A stretch of 64,000 nucleotides of DNA from Desulfoscipio gibsoniae DSM 7213 (GCF_000233715.2 NC_021184.1:992001-1056000), one strand, 5' to 3'; shown: positions 51,135 through 60,287, numbered from the stretch's first letter. Program-made: numbers and translations. The notes: generated by a model not told the origin, from the letters alone.

Positions 51135-53864
51135 GTGACACAGTCCGTAACAAAATGTTTTTTAAATTGGGCGGAAGCTTTTCACTTCGGTGCCCGGCAT
51201 GCCGGTGGCAAAGGATGGAACCTGGGGCGTCTGGCCAGGTACGGCTTTAGTATTCCCGCGGGTGGAGTTCTAACTACCCGGGCTTACGCGGAATTTATGA
51301 GCTTCAATGGACTTCAGGAACTGGTGCAAAACATTGCCTCGTCAGTAACTGCGGCAAACCTAAATGAAACTGAAAGCCAGGACAGGTTAACCGAATTAAG
51401 AAATAAAATACGGGGCGGTGCCGTGCCCCAACATGTCACAGCAGAAATAATCAACCTGCTGAAAAGCCCGGACCTGGCAGATAAGTCATTGGCCGTGAGA
51501 TCATCGGCAGCGGCCGAAGATTCAGCGCTGGCCTCCTTTGCCGGTATTCATGAATCATTTTTGAATGTACACGGCCTGGACAATATACTGACGGCAGTAA
51601 AAGAATGTTATGCCTCTTTGTGGTCACCCCGGGCTGTGGCCTATCGAAGAAAAATAAATATCAGCGACAATGATACAGCCATGGCGGTGGTAATCATGGC
51701 CATGGTTGAGGCACGGGCCGCCGGTGTAGGTTTCACCTGTGATCCCCGGTCGGGCCGCCAGGACGTTTTAGTGGTCAGCGCTAATTTTGGCCTGGGCGAA
51801 TCGGTGGTAACCGGAGCTGTGGAACCGGATACCTATTATCTGGATGCTTTGCCTTGGAAAGCAGTACCCGGGCTAATTGAACGTAAAACCGGGCGCAAGG
51901 AAGGGGTAACCATTCTCAAAAAGGAATGGGGACACACCTCTGCTTTGGGGTCATCACTTGAGGGTCGAGGAATGTCCCCAAATAAGGAATGGGGGACTCA
52001 ATTTGTACATGATGAACAATTATCCCGCCGGCAGGTATTGTCCGACAAGGAAATTGAAGAACTAGGCCTACTCCTTCTGAGGGTGCTTGACGCCCTGGGA
52101 GACGGTGAGCAGCACCAGGATGTGGAATGGGTCTTTGACGGCCGCAATTTTGTTTTGGTTCAGGCCAGGCCGGTGACAGCCCTGCCCCGCAACACCTTTG
52201 CCGCCATAAAAGATCAGCCGGATATCTGGTCCAACGGTAATTACCGGGATGCCGTGCCTATGGTCCAGTCACCTCTGAACCGCCGGTTATCCATCGATAT
52301 GATAGACACCATCCACGAAGCCTCTTATACTCGCATCGGGTACCAACTGCCCCAAGGCTTCAGGTTTTCCAAATTTTTTAATGGTAGGCTTTATGCCAAT
52401 ATTGCTGCTTTGCAGTGGGCCTGGTACGATTCCATGGGCATATTGCCCCGGGATGTTAATAGCTTTTGGGGAGGCCACCAGCCGGAAATAGAGATCAAGG
52501 AGCCCGAACCGTATCAAGGAGACACAGGCATGAAAAGACTGGAGCGATTGCAAAAAAGCGGTCTGTTGATGGATGAGGCCGTGAAGAATGCTCCGGAAAC
52601 ATTTAGTCGTGTATTGCACTCCGTCAAAATACTAATCGAAAAAGATTTCGGGCAATGGCAGGACACGGAATTCATTAATATTTATAATGAATTAGGTCGG
52701 TTGGTTAAGGAGTATGCCCGTGAATTTAGATTTTTGAGCGGCACAGGCGCTTCGGCAGTGAGTTCGCTGTTTACGGTTCTCACCCAATATTTGGGCCACA
52801 GGGCCGCCATGGCTTTCAATGCTTTGATGGTGGGCAGTGACGCGGGCATAACCAGCGCGGACCACGGTTACAGGCTGGTGGAACTGGCCGAATTGGCCCG
52901 CCGGGACAATGATGCTGCCGGATTTTTTAACGCTACTGTTTTTAAACCGCTTACATGGGAGGAACAGCTGCCCGAGGATTCTCCCTTCAAGCAGGCCTTC
53001 CGGGAGTTTCTCAATGAATTCGGGCACCGGGCCGTCTATGAACTGGACATAAGGAACCCCAGGTGGCAGGAAGATCCTACTTACCTGCTGGACGTTATCC
53101 GCAGCACTATCGACACCGCCGACTTTGGAAAACTTAGGGCGGGACAAAAGGATAAATATGAGCAAGTCTGGCGGGAAATTAAAAATAACGTGCCCGTAAA
53201 CGAGCACTCTTCCATCGAAAAGTGGGTCGGGGAGGCTCAGGCCGGGGCCGCGGTGCGGGAAATGACTAAATCGGTGGTGGTAAAGGCCATTAACGTATAC
53301 CGGATAATGGCTTTGGAGTTGGGCTCCCGTTTTTGTTTAAGGGGGATTATAGCAGAACAGGCAGATATCTTTTTCTGCACCTGGCCGGAATTATTCTCAG
53401 TGTTAACCGGCGCATGGGACGGTGCCGGGCTAAAGGAACTAATTGTTAGAAGAAAGGCTCTAATGAATAAAATGGAATCCATTTCCCCGCCGGATATCAT
53501 TTTTGGTGAAACACCCAGGTATACAGAGCCGGTTACTCTCAATTTAGACAGCGGCCTGCAGGGGGTGGCGGTTGCCGCAGGGAAAGCCTCCGGCGCTGCG
53601 TGCTTGATCAATCACCCCGCTGAAGGAACCGAATTGCAACCGGGCGATGTACTGGTGGCACCGTCCACCGACCCGGCCTGGACTCCGTTATTTTTAAAAG
53701 CCTGCGCAGTGGTTATGGAAACCGGCGGATTTATGTCCCACGGCGCTATTGTAGCCAGGGAATACGGCATTCCAGCAGTAGTTAACATTCCAGGTATTAT
53801 GAAGGTTATTAAAGACGGACAAAAAATAACAGTGGATGGTGATGAGGGCAGGGTCTTTGTGTAG
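51135..53864 (+). CDS. PEP synthase / rifampicin phosphotransferase-like enzyme
   Basis: The 909-residue protein has an N-terminal ATP-grasp domain (GGKGWNLGRL; LAVRSSAAAEDSALASFAG) and a C-terminal swivelling His domain (TGGFMSHGAIVAREYGIPAVV, with the phosphorylated His). A long middle domain unlike the PEP-binding barrel of true PEP synthase lies between them. That three-part layout is also that of rifampicin phosphotransferase and related enzymes, so the acceptor may be a small molecule. GTG start with GGAGG. A 63-bp insertion adds 21 residues near 263-283. Confidence 0.8.
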   Translation: MTQSVTKCFLNWAEAFHFGARHAGGKGWNLGRLARYGFSIPAGGVLTTRAYAEFMSFNGLQELVQNIASSVTAANLNETESQDRLTELRNKIRGGAVPQHVTAEIINLLKSPDLADKSLAVRSSAAAEDSALASFAGIHESFLNVHGLDNILTAVKECYASLWSPRAVAYRRKINISDNDTAMAVVIMAMVEARAAGVGFTCDPRSGRQDVLVVSANFGLGESVVTGAVEPDTYYLDALPWKAVPGLIERKTGRKEGVTILKKEWGHTSALGSSLEGRGMSPNKEWGTQFVHDEQLSRRQVLSDKEIEELGLLLLRVLDALGDGEQHQDVEWVFDGRNFVLVQARPVTALPRNTFAAIKDQPDIWSNGNYRDAVPMVQSPLNRRLSIDMIDTIHEASYTRIGYQLPQGFRFSKFFNGRLYANIAALQWAWYDSMGILPRDVNSFWGGHQPEIEIKEPEPYQGDTGMKRLERLQKSGLLMDEAVKNAPETFSRVLHSVKILIEKDFGQWQDTEFINIYNELGRLVKEYAREFRFLSGTGASAVSSLFTVLTQYLGHRAAMAFNALMVGSDAGITSADHGYRLVELAELARRDNDAAGFFNATVFKPLTWEEQLPEDSPFKQAFREFLNEFGHRAVYELDIRNPRWQEDPTYLLDVIRSTIDTADFGKLRAGQKDKYEQVWREIKNNVPVNEHSSIEKWVGEAQAGAAVREMTKSVVVKAINVYRIMALELGSRFCLRGIIAEQADIFFCTWPELFSVLTGAWDGAGLKELIVRRKALMNKMESISPPDIIFGETPRYTEPVTLNLDSGLQGVAVAAGKASGAACLINHPAEGTELQPGDVLVAPSTDPAWTPLFLKACAVVMETGGFMSHGAIVAREYGIPAVVNIPGIMKVIKDGQKITVDGDEGRVFV
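51921..51994 (+). repeat. 63-bp in-frame insertion flanked by an 11-bp direct repeat
   Basis: AAGGAATGGGG occurs at 51921 and again at 51984, exactly 63 bases apart. Between them lie TGGGGACA (51927-51934) and its complement TGTCCCCA (51973-51980). The protein reads KKEWG, 17 extra residues, then KEWG and TQFVHDEQLS, so the insertion keeps the frame. Confidence 0.75.
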
Positions 53865-54243
53865 CGAATGGTAAAACGGCTATGAAACTTTAAATTCGAC
53901 CCCAGATCGTGTTATATATATACCTTATTGAATTAGTTGTCAAGAAATATTTGGTAATAGCAGTATGCTTCAGACATATATATAGCATTACCGCAAGGAC
54001 ACGGCTGAAATGGGGTATTGCCCTAGACTAATCGAGTCGGTGACCATAACTTGGATAGCGCCGCCCCGGTTCCTGGCGCAAAGGTATTGTACGGTGAAGT
54101 CAGGGTAAGATATCCCATGGTTGAGGGTAAACAATCAGCAGCACTCCCATAGCTTAAAAGATTGATGCTCCCATACCATACGATTCTTTGATCCATAACT
54201 GCGAACTTTTGGTGAATATTTTCTTTTAGAAACTTGGGGGAGC
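53865..54243. other. No gene seen
   Basis: About 380 bases between the PEP-synthase-like gene and the IS palindrome. I find no ribosome site with an open frame and no recognisable gene remnant. Confidence 0.5.
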
Positions 54244-54299
54244 ACGAGGGGGTCCGTGTATCCCCTCAATTCATTGAGGGGATACACGGACCCCCTCGT
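54244..54299. repeat. Perfect 27-bp-stem palindrome next to the IS left end
   Basis: The arm starting ACGAGGGGGTCCGTGTATCC and its exact complement are separated by only two bases. No T tract follows. It directly adjoins the IS200/IS605 left-end hairpin. Confidence 0.95.
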
Positions 54300-54360
54300 C
54301 CGGGCGTAAGCCCGGCAATTTCCCCTCGCAAACATAGGTTTGCTGTGATATAATAATGGT

Positions 54361-54789
54361 ATGAAAAACCAAACTTGGAAGTCAACAGGCACAGCAGTTT
54401 ACAACATCAACTATCACTTTGTATGGTCAACCAAGTATCGCAAAAAAGCGCTAACACCGCCCATCGAAGAAACCCTAAAGGCGGTTATCATTGACCTTTG
54501 CGAGGGGCACGGATATGAGCTAATCACAATGGAGGTGATGCCGGATCATGTGCATATTTTCCTATCCGCGCCCCCGAAAATAGCCCCGGCGGTAATTGCT
54601 AAAATACTCAAAGGAGCCAGTGCCAGAATGCTATTCACCCAGCGCCCGGAACTAAAGAAGAAACTATGGGGCGGTCACCTGTGGAACCCGTCCTATTACG
54701 TGGGTACCGCCGGTGACATGTCCAAAGAGACTATCCAGCGCTATATCGAAACCCAAAAGGAAGGCGGTGAAGCCGGTGCTGCTCACTGA
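54361..54789 (+). CDS. tnpA: IS200/IS605 transposase TnpA (Y1 HUH)
   Basis: The 142-residue protein has the HUH motif in PDHVHIF and the single catalytic tyrosine in the helix SYYVGTAGDMSKETIQRYIE. It cuts and joins the top strand at the element ends, which it recognises as hairpins. TATAAT lies about 10 bases before the ATG and there is no clear ribosome site, consistent with weak expression. Length and motifs are intact. Confidence 0.95.
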   Translation: MKNQTWKSTGTAVYNINYHFVWSTKYRKKALTPPIEETLKAVIIDLCEGHGYELITMEVMPDHVHIFLSAPPKIAPAVIAKILKGASARMLFTQRPELKKKLWGGHLWNPSYYVGTAGDMSKETIQRYIETQKEGGEAGAAH

Positions 54790-56089
54790 GAAGGTCGTCC
54801 TTTCACCGACCCCAAAACAGGAACAGTGGCTCTGGCAAATGAGTATGGCCGCCACAAAGCTGTATAATATCGCCCTGCAACAGCGCAGGTGGCACTTTTA
54901 CCGGCAGCACGGCACCGCCCAAAGCCTAAGTTATACTTACCAGAACAGTCAACTGGTAGAGTTAAAAAAAGCGTTCCCTTGCTTCAAACAACTTTACAGC
55001 CTGGTCGCCCAAGAGGTCCTGAGACTAGTTAACAAAGACTATCGTTCATTCTGGGGCCGTTTAAAAAACCAGCGGCTAAACGGCGATGAGGTTACTGCCA
55101 GGCCACCCCGGTTCAAAAGTGCACTTAAATACTTTACGCTACCCTATATTCAAAGCGGTTTTGAGCTGGACGATGAATATTTGGTAGTTTCCGGCGGCAT
55201 GGAGTCTTATAAAACCAGCAAAGGCAAAACAAAGCGTCGTCAGCATAAAGAACGCATCAAGATCGAAGGCTACCGTAACCTGCCGGACAATATCCATAGT
55301 CTGACCATCTCCTACGAGAAGGGCAAATATTATGCCAACCTGGTGTATGAAATAACCCCTGCCAAGCTGGGCAGCGAACGTCCCCTAAAGGTTGTCGCCT
55401 TTGACCCCGGCGTTAAGACGTTCCTGACCGGGGCCACCGACAGCGGGTGCCTTATAGAGGTACACTCTACCGTTAATCGCAGCACCAGGTACTTCGACAA
55501 AGAAATCGACCTCGTAAAATCCAAACTCGACCGGTGCAAGAAAGGTTCCCGGCGCTGGAGGAGACTAAAAAAAGCACTAAGCACACTTTATCAGCGTCGC
55601 GCTGGCCAGATAAACGGTACCCTGCACGCCACAGCAAAACTACTGGCTAACAGCCGTCACGATATTATTTCCGTTGGTAATCCCAACAAACTGGGGATGG
55701 CATCAAGCGACCCGGCCAAAGGTAAAGGCAACCAACGTATCAACCGTGCCGTACAGAATAACTGGCCCCATAAGAAGTTCCTCGGCTACCTCGGCTATAA
55801 GACAGAAAGCCGCGGTAAGTATACTCACAAAGCCGACGAACGGTATAGCACCCAGACGTGCTCTAATTGCGGCAACCGGCAGAAACTCAAGCCCACGATA
55901 CGCACCTACAAATGCCCCAAATGCGCTATGGTGCTAGGTAGGGACGATAACGCCGCAATCAACCTGCTGAATAACTTATTAACCAGCTTCTACAGGCCGA
56001 AAGTGAACTACAGGGACTATCGCAAGAAGAAGATATATAGCCGTACCCTAAGTGGTCAGTGGTATGTGGCCTATAAGAAGGTTGGCTAA
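54776..56089 (+). CDS. tnpB: TnpB RNA-guided nuclease
   Basis: The 437-residue protein starts at GTG 54776, overlapping tnpA by 14 bases. The first RuvC Asp is in VVAFDPGVKTFLTG, the zinc finger is TCSNCG and CPKCA, and the last Asp is in GRDDNAAINL. The usual RuvC-II Glu after the hydrophobic strand is replaced (IISVGNPNKLG), while a Glu stands just before the zinc finger (ADERYSTQTC). I recall that some TnpB groups use a relocated Glu there. The protein is intact. Its guide RNA should come from the tnpB 3' end and the right end. Confidence 0.9.
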   Translation: MLLTEKVVLSPTPKQEQWLWQMSMAATKLYNIALQQRRWHFYRQHGTAQSLSYTYQNSQLVELKKAFPCFKQLYSLVAQEVLRLVNKDYRSFWGRLKNQRLNGDEVTARPPRFKSALKYFTLPYIQSGFELDDEYLVVSGGMESYKTSKGKTKRRQHKERIKIEGYRNLPDNIHSLTISYEKGKYYANLVYEITPAKLGSERPLKVVAFDPGVKTFLTGATDSGCLIEVHSTVNRSTRYFDKEIDLVKSKLDRCKKGSRRWRRLKKALSTLYQRRAGQINGTLHATAKLLANSRHDIISVGNPNKLGMASSDPAKGKGNQRINRAVQNNWPHKKFLGYLGYKTESRGKYTHKADERYSTQTCSNCGNRQKLKPTIRTYKCPKCAMVLGRDDNAAINLLNNLLTSFYRPKVNYRDYRKKKIYSRTLSGQWYVAYKKVG

Positions 56090-56094
56090 ACCTA

Positions 56095-56240
56095 AAAGTT
56101 ATTGCCTCTTGTGGCCGGGCCATATCGAAAGGTATGTGCCGTAGCAATGCGGAAATCTCTGGGATGCTGAAAAAAGCTCCCGGCTCTAAGTTGACTATCT
56201 TGGGTTAACTTGGATGCCCCTCACTTTAGAGGGGAGGAGG
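56095..56240 (+). ncRNA. Predicted omega (right-end) RNA scaffold of TnpB
   Basis: About 145 bases between the tnpB stop and the element end are non-coding. They end in the hairpin CCCCTC-ACTTTA-GAGGGG. By analogy with known IS605 elements this is the region from which TnpB guide RNA is made, with the guide coming from the flanking DNA at about 56240 onward. Folding was not computed. Confidence 0.5.
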
Positions 56241-56252
56241 TCACATCCATTA

Positions 56253-57010
56253 TTAAGAACTTTTGGTGCTACTGATAACATTTTACCGTATGCTAAAGAT
56301 TACATATTTATAATCTTATTGGGTTCTGTATTTTAAAATGGATTGGATTTATACCCGACTTTAAAGTTATTCAAGAGATTATTTTAATTGGCTTACCTTC
56401 GTTTATTATGATGTCGTCCTCCAGCTTGATGGTGGTTTCTGTTAACTGGATGCTGTTGATCTTTGGCAGCGAAATTCATATTGCCGTTTTTGGTATTATT
56501 AACCGGGTTATGGCTTTTGCCTATCTGCCTATTACTGGGATTGTGCAAGGAATGCAGCCGATCATTGGCTATAATTATGGCGCTAAATTACAGGGAAGAG
56601 TTACACAAACCTTTAAACTAGGGTTAACGTATCAACGATTATAGCCTCCATTGTTTGGGTTGTACCGATGGTTATTCCGGAGTTATTGATGAACATTTTC
56701 TCTAATGATAATCACGTAATTGCCAACGGAACGAATGCTTTAAGATTGATTTTTCTGTTAGCACCAATCATCGGCTTTCAAATGGTAACTACAGGTCTTT
56801 ATCAAGCATTAGGAAAAGCTAAAACATCTTTAATGTTATCGATGTCAAGACAACTTTTGTTCCTTATTCCTATCGTTTTAACACTCCCACATTTATACGG
56901 GTTGAAAGGTGTGTGGATGTCATTTCCAATTGCGGATTTATTAGCCTTACTTTTGGCATTGATTGTTTTATTAAAGGACCGAAAAGTGTTTTTCCCCAAC
57001 CTCTCCTGCG
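56253..57010 (+). pseudogene. MATE exporter, truncated and frameshifted
   Basis: The sequence starts mid-protein (RTFGATDNILPYAKDYIF), closely like LRSFGASSEVLPYAKDYMG of the MATE gene at 63523. It then has a stop near 56334 with an internal deletion, continues (IQEIILIGLPSFIMM, INRVMAFAYLPITGIVQGMQ), shifts frame near 56640 and ends with YGLKGVWMSFPIADLLALLL. The N-terminal ~100 residues are missing exactly where the IS lies. Confidence 0.85.
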
Positions 57011-57253
57011 AAGGACGCCGGCGTTGATCCGGTGGTGCTAACAGATAACCGGATTGAACTTAGGCCGGTTAATACAGGGGGGCATAGGGAGAGTATTGAA
57101 ATAACAGTAGGTCTGGCGGCAAGGGAAGTAATTATCCGGGACGGTATTCTGGATTTAAAGGAGAATGCCAGGTTTACCAACGCATTCCTCGGCTTAATAT
57201 CCTGCCGCACTACAACCTCGTATTCCCGCACCTACAGTTCGGTAATTTCTTAA
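57011..57253 (+). pseudogene. Fragment of an unrecognised protein
   Basis: In a frame without a start it reads DPVVLTDNRIELRPVNTGG, ITVGLAAREVIIRDG and LKENARFTNAFLG to a stop at about 57252. The coding-like character is fair, but I cannot name the family. It directly joins the MATE remnant. Confidence 0.35.
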
Positions 57254-57540
57254 TTCCTGTCCTCAAGGAAGTCCTATATAGGTATCAACACTTAACAAAT
57301 CGCATCATTCGCCATAGATACCTTCTATTCCTGCCAACCTCTGCCCTAAATGGTTATTCTTGAATGATATTCCATAGTATTATCGAATTGTGCAAATGCA
57401 ACAAGATACAATCGCTGGGTTACGGAAATCCAGTGCCCTTAAGGCGATAGAGCGCTATTACTTAACGCCAAAACTTTAACAAAAAGCCCTTTGGAGATAG
57501 TATAAATCCTGATATAATGAAAGTAAGTTTTATTCTTAGG
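57254..57540. other. No gene seen
   Basis: About 290 bases without a supported frame or repeat. Confidence 0.5.
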
Positions 57541-57550
57541 GGTGATAATG

Positions 57551-57796
57551 ATGAAGTGGGCTGAAGTTAGAGAACTTTATCCAAATAAGTTTATTAAATT
57601 TGAGGTTCTTGATTATAATACCATTGACAATAAAAGGCATGTTAATGATATAGCTATAATTAAAGTTATTAATGATGGAAAGGAAGCCATGAAAGAATTC
57701 TCCCTATGCAAAGAAGGACAGTTTGTTTATAGCACCAAAAATGAGCAAATTGCAATTGAGGTAGTTAAATATATCGGGATTAGAAGGAGTTCTTGA
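57551..57796 (+). CDS. Small partner of the retropepsin-like protease
   Basis: The 81-residue protein starts at one of two adjacent ATGs (57548, 57551) after AGGGGTG. It is acidic-to-neutral and alpha/beta (KFIKFEVLDYNTIDNKRHVND, then KNEQIAIEVVKYIG). It is one base from the next start codon, so the two are translated together. I know of similar small proteins beside retropepsin-like genes in Bacillota but not their function. Confidence 0.7.
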   Translation: MKWAEVRELYPNKFIKFEVLDYNTIDNKRHVNDIAIIKVINDGKEAMKEFSLCKEGQFVYSTKNEQIAIEVVKYIGIRRSS

Positions 57797-57797
57797 A

Positions 57798-58184
57798 ATG
57801 TATCGCTTGCAATTTAAGAATGGTTTACTATATGCAGATATTGTTATTGCTCATCATGGTGAGAAAATTACGATAAATGATGTCATTATTGATACTGGTG
57901 CCAGTCATAGTATTATCTTACCTGACTTTTTACATGAACATGATATTGGATTTGACGATAGTGACGAACTGGTTGTTATGTCTGGTATTGGAGGAGTTGA
58001 AGTTTCTGCCGTGAGAAAGAAAATTGATACTATATCAATTGGTGATATAACTCTGGAAGGCATGATTGTTGATTTTGGCGTTATTGATCCAAAGGATAGA
58101 GTAAACGGCCTGATAGGACTAGATTTCCTGAAATCTGCAAAAGTAATCATTAACGTTGATGAATTGACCCTATATACAAAGTAA
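57798..58184 (+). CDS. Retropepsin-like aspartic protease
   Basis: The 128-residue single-domain protein has the catalytic triad DTGAS (IIDTGASHSIILPD), a flap-like VVMSGIGGVEV, and the closing NGLIGLDFL. It is half a pepsin fold and must dimerise to act, like retroviral proteases. There is no signal peptide, so it is cytoplasmic. AGGAG lies before the ATG within the end of the partner gene. Confidence 0.85.
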   Translation: MYRLQFKNGLLYADIVIAHHGEKITINDVIIDTGASHSIILPDFLHEHDIGFDDSDELVVMSGIGGVEVSAVRKKIDTISIGDITLEGMIVDFGVIDPKDRVNGLIGLDFLKSAKVIINVDELTLYTK

Positions 58185-58206
58185 GGGTTTCTCCCCCCTC
58201 CAATTA

Positions 58207-58320
58207 TTACCATCCATAATATTGTTCAGGTGACTCTTCTTTAGCTTCAACAATTACAGGCTTTATTGGCAGTACCGATTTTTTATCTATGCTCAGAAGC
58301 TCAACATCGAATTCCCATCA
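58207..58320 (-). pseudogene. C-terminal fragment, perhaps pRiA4b ORF-3-like
   Basis: A short open stretch reads WEFDVELLSIDKKSVLPIKP and ends EESPEQYYGW, with a stop just upstream. The pattern fits the end of plasmid pRiA4b ORF-3-like proteins, but the match is from memory and short. Confidence 0.35.
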
Positions 58321-58399
58321 AATGAAACGGTGTTATTGTTATCCACGTTTTCCCCTCTCTCATCTTTACATCACTGGTATTAGCATGTTTTTTCCCATC

Positions 58400-58495
58400 G
58401 TTATTCCTTGACTAACTGTATATTATTAACTTCGCACCAATCTCGCGCTATTCCGTTTAATGACTTATGCTTAAAAAGCATACTTTTGAGAACCA
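58400..58495 (-). pseudogene. UPF0158 C-terminal fragment
   Basis: About 95 bases match the 3' end of the UPF0158 gene at 34079-34170, including GTATATTATTAACTTC and TTAATGACTTATGCTTA. Nothing of the rest remains. It lies 65 bases from ctpA. Confidence 0.8.
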
Positions 58496-58559
58496 ATCAA
58501 ACCAATGCTTGCAGTACAAAATATAATAAATTTGGTAAACCTTCATTTTGAAAACCCGT

Positions 58560-59726
58560 CTAAGAATTAATCATTTCCTTCATCAACTGCACGGCTCGAT
58601 CGAGTTGCTCATCTCCAGGTAAATCATCCCTGTTTATCACCACAATGTCGGGTTGGATTCCTTTGTTGTGGATATCATTTTTATTTGGAGTCAGATATCG
58701 TGCGGTGGTTAGCTTTAACCCAGCCCCGTTGTCCAAGGGAAACAGTGTCTGTACAATGCCCTTGCCAAATGTAGTGGTACCGACTAGAACGCCGGTTTCG
58801 GTGTCTCGAATAGCGCCGGCCAGAATCTCGGCGGCGCTGGCGCTATATTCATTTATCAGCACTGCCAGGGGTAACTGCAGGTAACTGTCGTCCGCATTCT
58901 TTACATCCTTACCACCGGAACGATAATCTATATACACTATTGGCCCTTTGGGGACAAAATTATCCGCTACCTGAGTAGTAGCAACCAGTTCACCACCGGG
59001 ATTGTCCCGCAAGTCAAGAATGATTCCACGCATGCCTTGATCCAGCAAACCGGCAAGTGTTTGCAGCATTTCATTTGGAGTTTTCTCAGTGAAATTGGAG
59101 ATCATGATATAACCGATCCGGGAATCCGACAGCATTTTACTCTCAACAGTTGGAATAATGATTTCTTCCCTGGTAATCTCGAACTGAACAGGCTCATGTC
59201 TGCCCTCGCGCAAAACATACAACTCAATCTGCGTCCCTACCGGGCCTCGCATTAATTCGCCAGCAGTTTCCAGGTCTATGCCCCGTACGTCACGGTCATT
59301 GATCTTAATAATTCGGTCACTGGCTTGCACGCCGTTAACGTAAGCCGGCGTATCCTCATAAACTTGCATTACGGTAAGTAAGCCGTCTTTAACCCCTACC
59401 ACTAAGCCCAATCCACCGAAGGAGCCATGAATCTGTTCATCCATCAGTTGCTTAAACGTTTCCGCATCCAGGTAAACCGAATACGGGTCTCCCAACGCAT
59501 TAACCATACCCCGAATGGTCCCGTCGACCAAAGTAGAGGTATTTATCTCCTCAATGCACTGGGTCCGGATTAAGGTAAACACTTTTATAAAATTGCCCAG
59601 TTGATTATAGTCAGTTCCTATTATTCTGACTGCTGCTACTAAAAAAGCAAAAAAAATTAACACCAAAACCGTACCCAAAACCTTTTTCTTGAATCCGTCT
59701 CCATGTATACCATGTCCGCCCATCAT
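58560..59726 (-). CDS. ctpA: C-terminal processing (S41) protease CtpA
   Basis: The 388-residue protein starts at ATG 59726, seven bases after GTAGGTGG. It has an N-terminal membrane anchor (VLGTVLVLIFFAFLVAAV), a PDZ domain (GGLGLVVGVKDGLL through GIDLETAGELMRG) and the S41 protease core with Ser in NEYSASAAEIL and Lys in TTFGKGIVQT. It trims C termini of envelope or spore proteins. A truncated copy lies at 33775-34070. Confidence 0.93.
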   Translation of the reverse strand: MMGGHGIHGDGFKKKVLGTVLVLIFFAFLVAAVRIIGTDYNQLGNFIKVFTLIRTQCIEEINTSTLVDGTIRGMVNALGDPYSVYLDAETFKQLMDEQIHGSFGGLGLVVGVKDGLLTVMQVYEDTPAYVNGVQASDRIIKINDRDVRGIDLETAGELMRGPVGTQIELYVLREGRHEPVQFEITREEIIIPTVESKMLSDSRIGYIMISNFTEKTPNEMLQTLAGLLDQGMRGIILDLRDNPGGELVATTQVADNFVPKGPIVYIDYRSGGKDVKNADDSYLQLPLAVLINEYSASAAEILAGAIRDTETGVLVGTTTFGKGIVQTLFPLDNGAGLKLTTARYLTPNKNDIHNKGIQPDIVVINRDDLPGDEQLDRAVQLMKEMINS

Positions 59727-59889
59727 AAAACAGCCACCTACCAGCAATAATTTGTAAAATTGTATACCATATTACAGAGCCTCAACTACCAATTCACCAT
59801 CAATGGTTATAGCCCACTTCACAAATTCAGACTATATTTAACATCAAAGAAATTTCAGTTAAAGTATACACTTTATTATCATTTAAACC
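59727..59889. other. Upstream region of ctpA
   Basis: An AT-rich stretch that should contain the ctpA promoter. No gene seen. Confidence 0.4.
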
Positions 59890-60055
59890 ATGTCTTAGAC
59901 GGATTCAGGCGGGGTTCCTGTTGCACTCGGCGATCATCGCGCGCGAATAGCGAATCCCGTAGCCACCGGTAAAGCCACCCGGCTTTTACATGACGGCAGG
60001 TTGTGACGGTGAACGGCAGCAGCGGCATAATCATCGGATGAGCTTATGTCATATC
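59890..60055. other. GC-rich structured patch
   Basis: A GC-rich island in AT-rich surroundings with short hairpins such as AAAGCC-ACCC-GGCTTT. I see no gene. It resembles in style the patch at 62170-62300; both contain ACATGACGG. Confidence 0.4.
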
Positions 60056-60115
60056 CTTTAGTATAACAAAATATTCTTTATCCTGGGGTTTTTAACCTGA
60101 CTAATTTGCGTAAGT

Positions 60116-60204
60116 CTCCCACTTCTATAAGTGGGAGTACAACGCCAACTAAGTCATGCATTTTGCAGTTCTAAAATTCAGGGGGAGTTGAATCTCCCCC
60201 TGAA
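60116..60204. repeat. Two tandem hairpins
   Basis: CTCCCACTT-CTAT-AAGTGGGAG (60116-60137) and an 11-bp stem TTCAGGGGGAG/CTCCCCCTGAA with a 6-base loop (60177-60204) lie 39 bases apart. Such hairpins are typical of IS200/IS605 ends or their guide RNA region, so this may be an element end without its genes. Confidence 0.5.
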
Positions 60205-60287
60205 TTATATCAGGTTGGGGTAGTAGATGTATGCTAGGTGTATTAAAGCTCATGGTCGCAATAGAAAATAATAAAAGGTTTCATTTA

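Larger units (their letters stand above)
54300..56240 (+). mobile_element. IS200/IS605 family insertion sequence
   Basis: Left end with hairpin CCGGGC-GTAA-GCCCGG (54300-54315) and a second small hairpin GCAAAC-ATAG-GTTTGC (54328-54343), then tnpA, tnpB and a right end with hairpin CCCCTC/GAGGGG (56217-56234). Such elements move as single-stranded DNA using TnpA, and TnpB is an RNA-guided nuclease that preserves the element. The MATE gene remnant starts right after the right end. The exact end bases are not determined. Confidence 0.85.
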
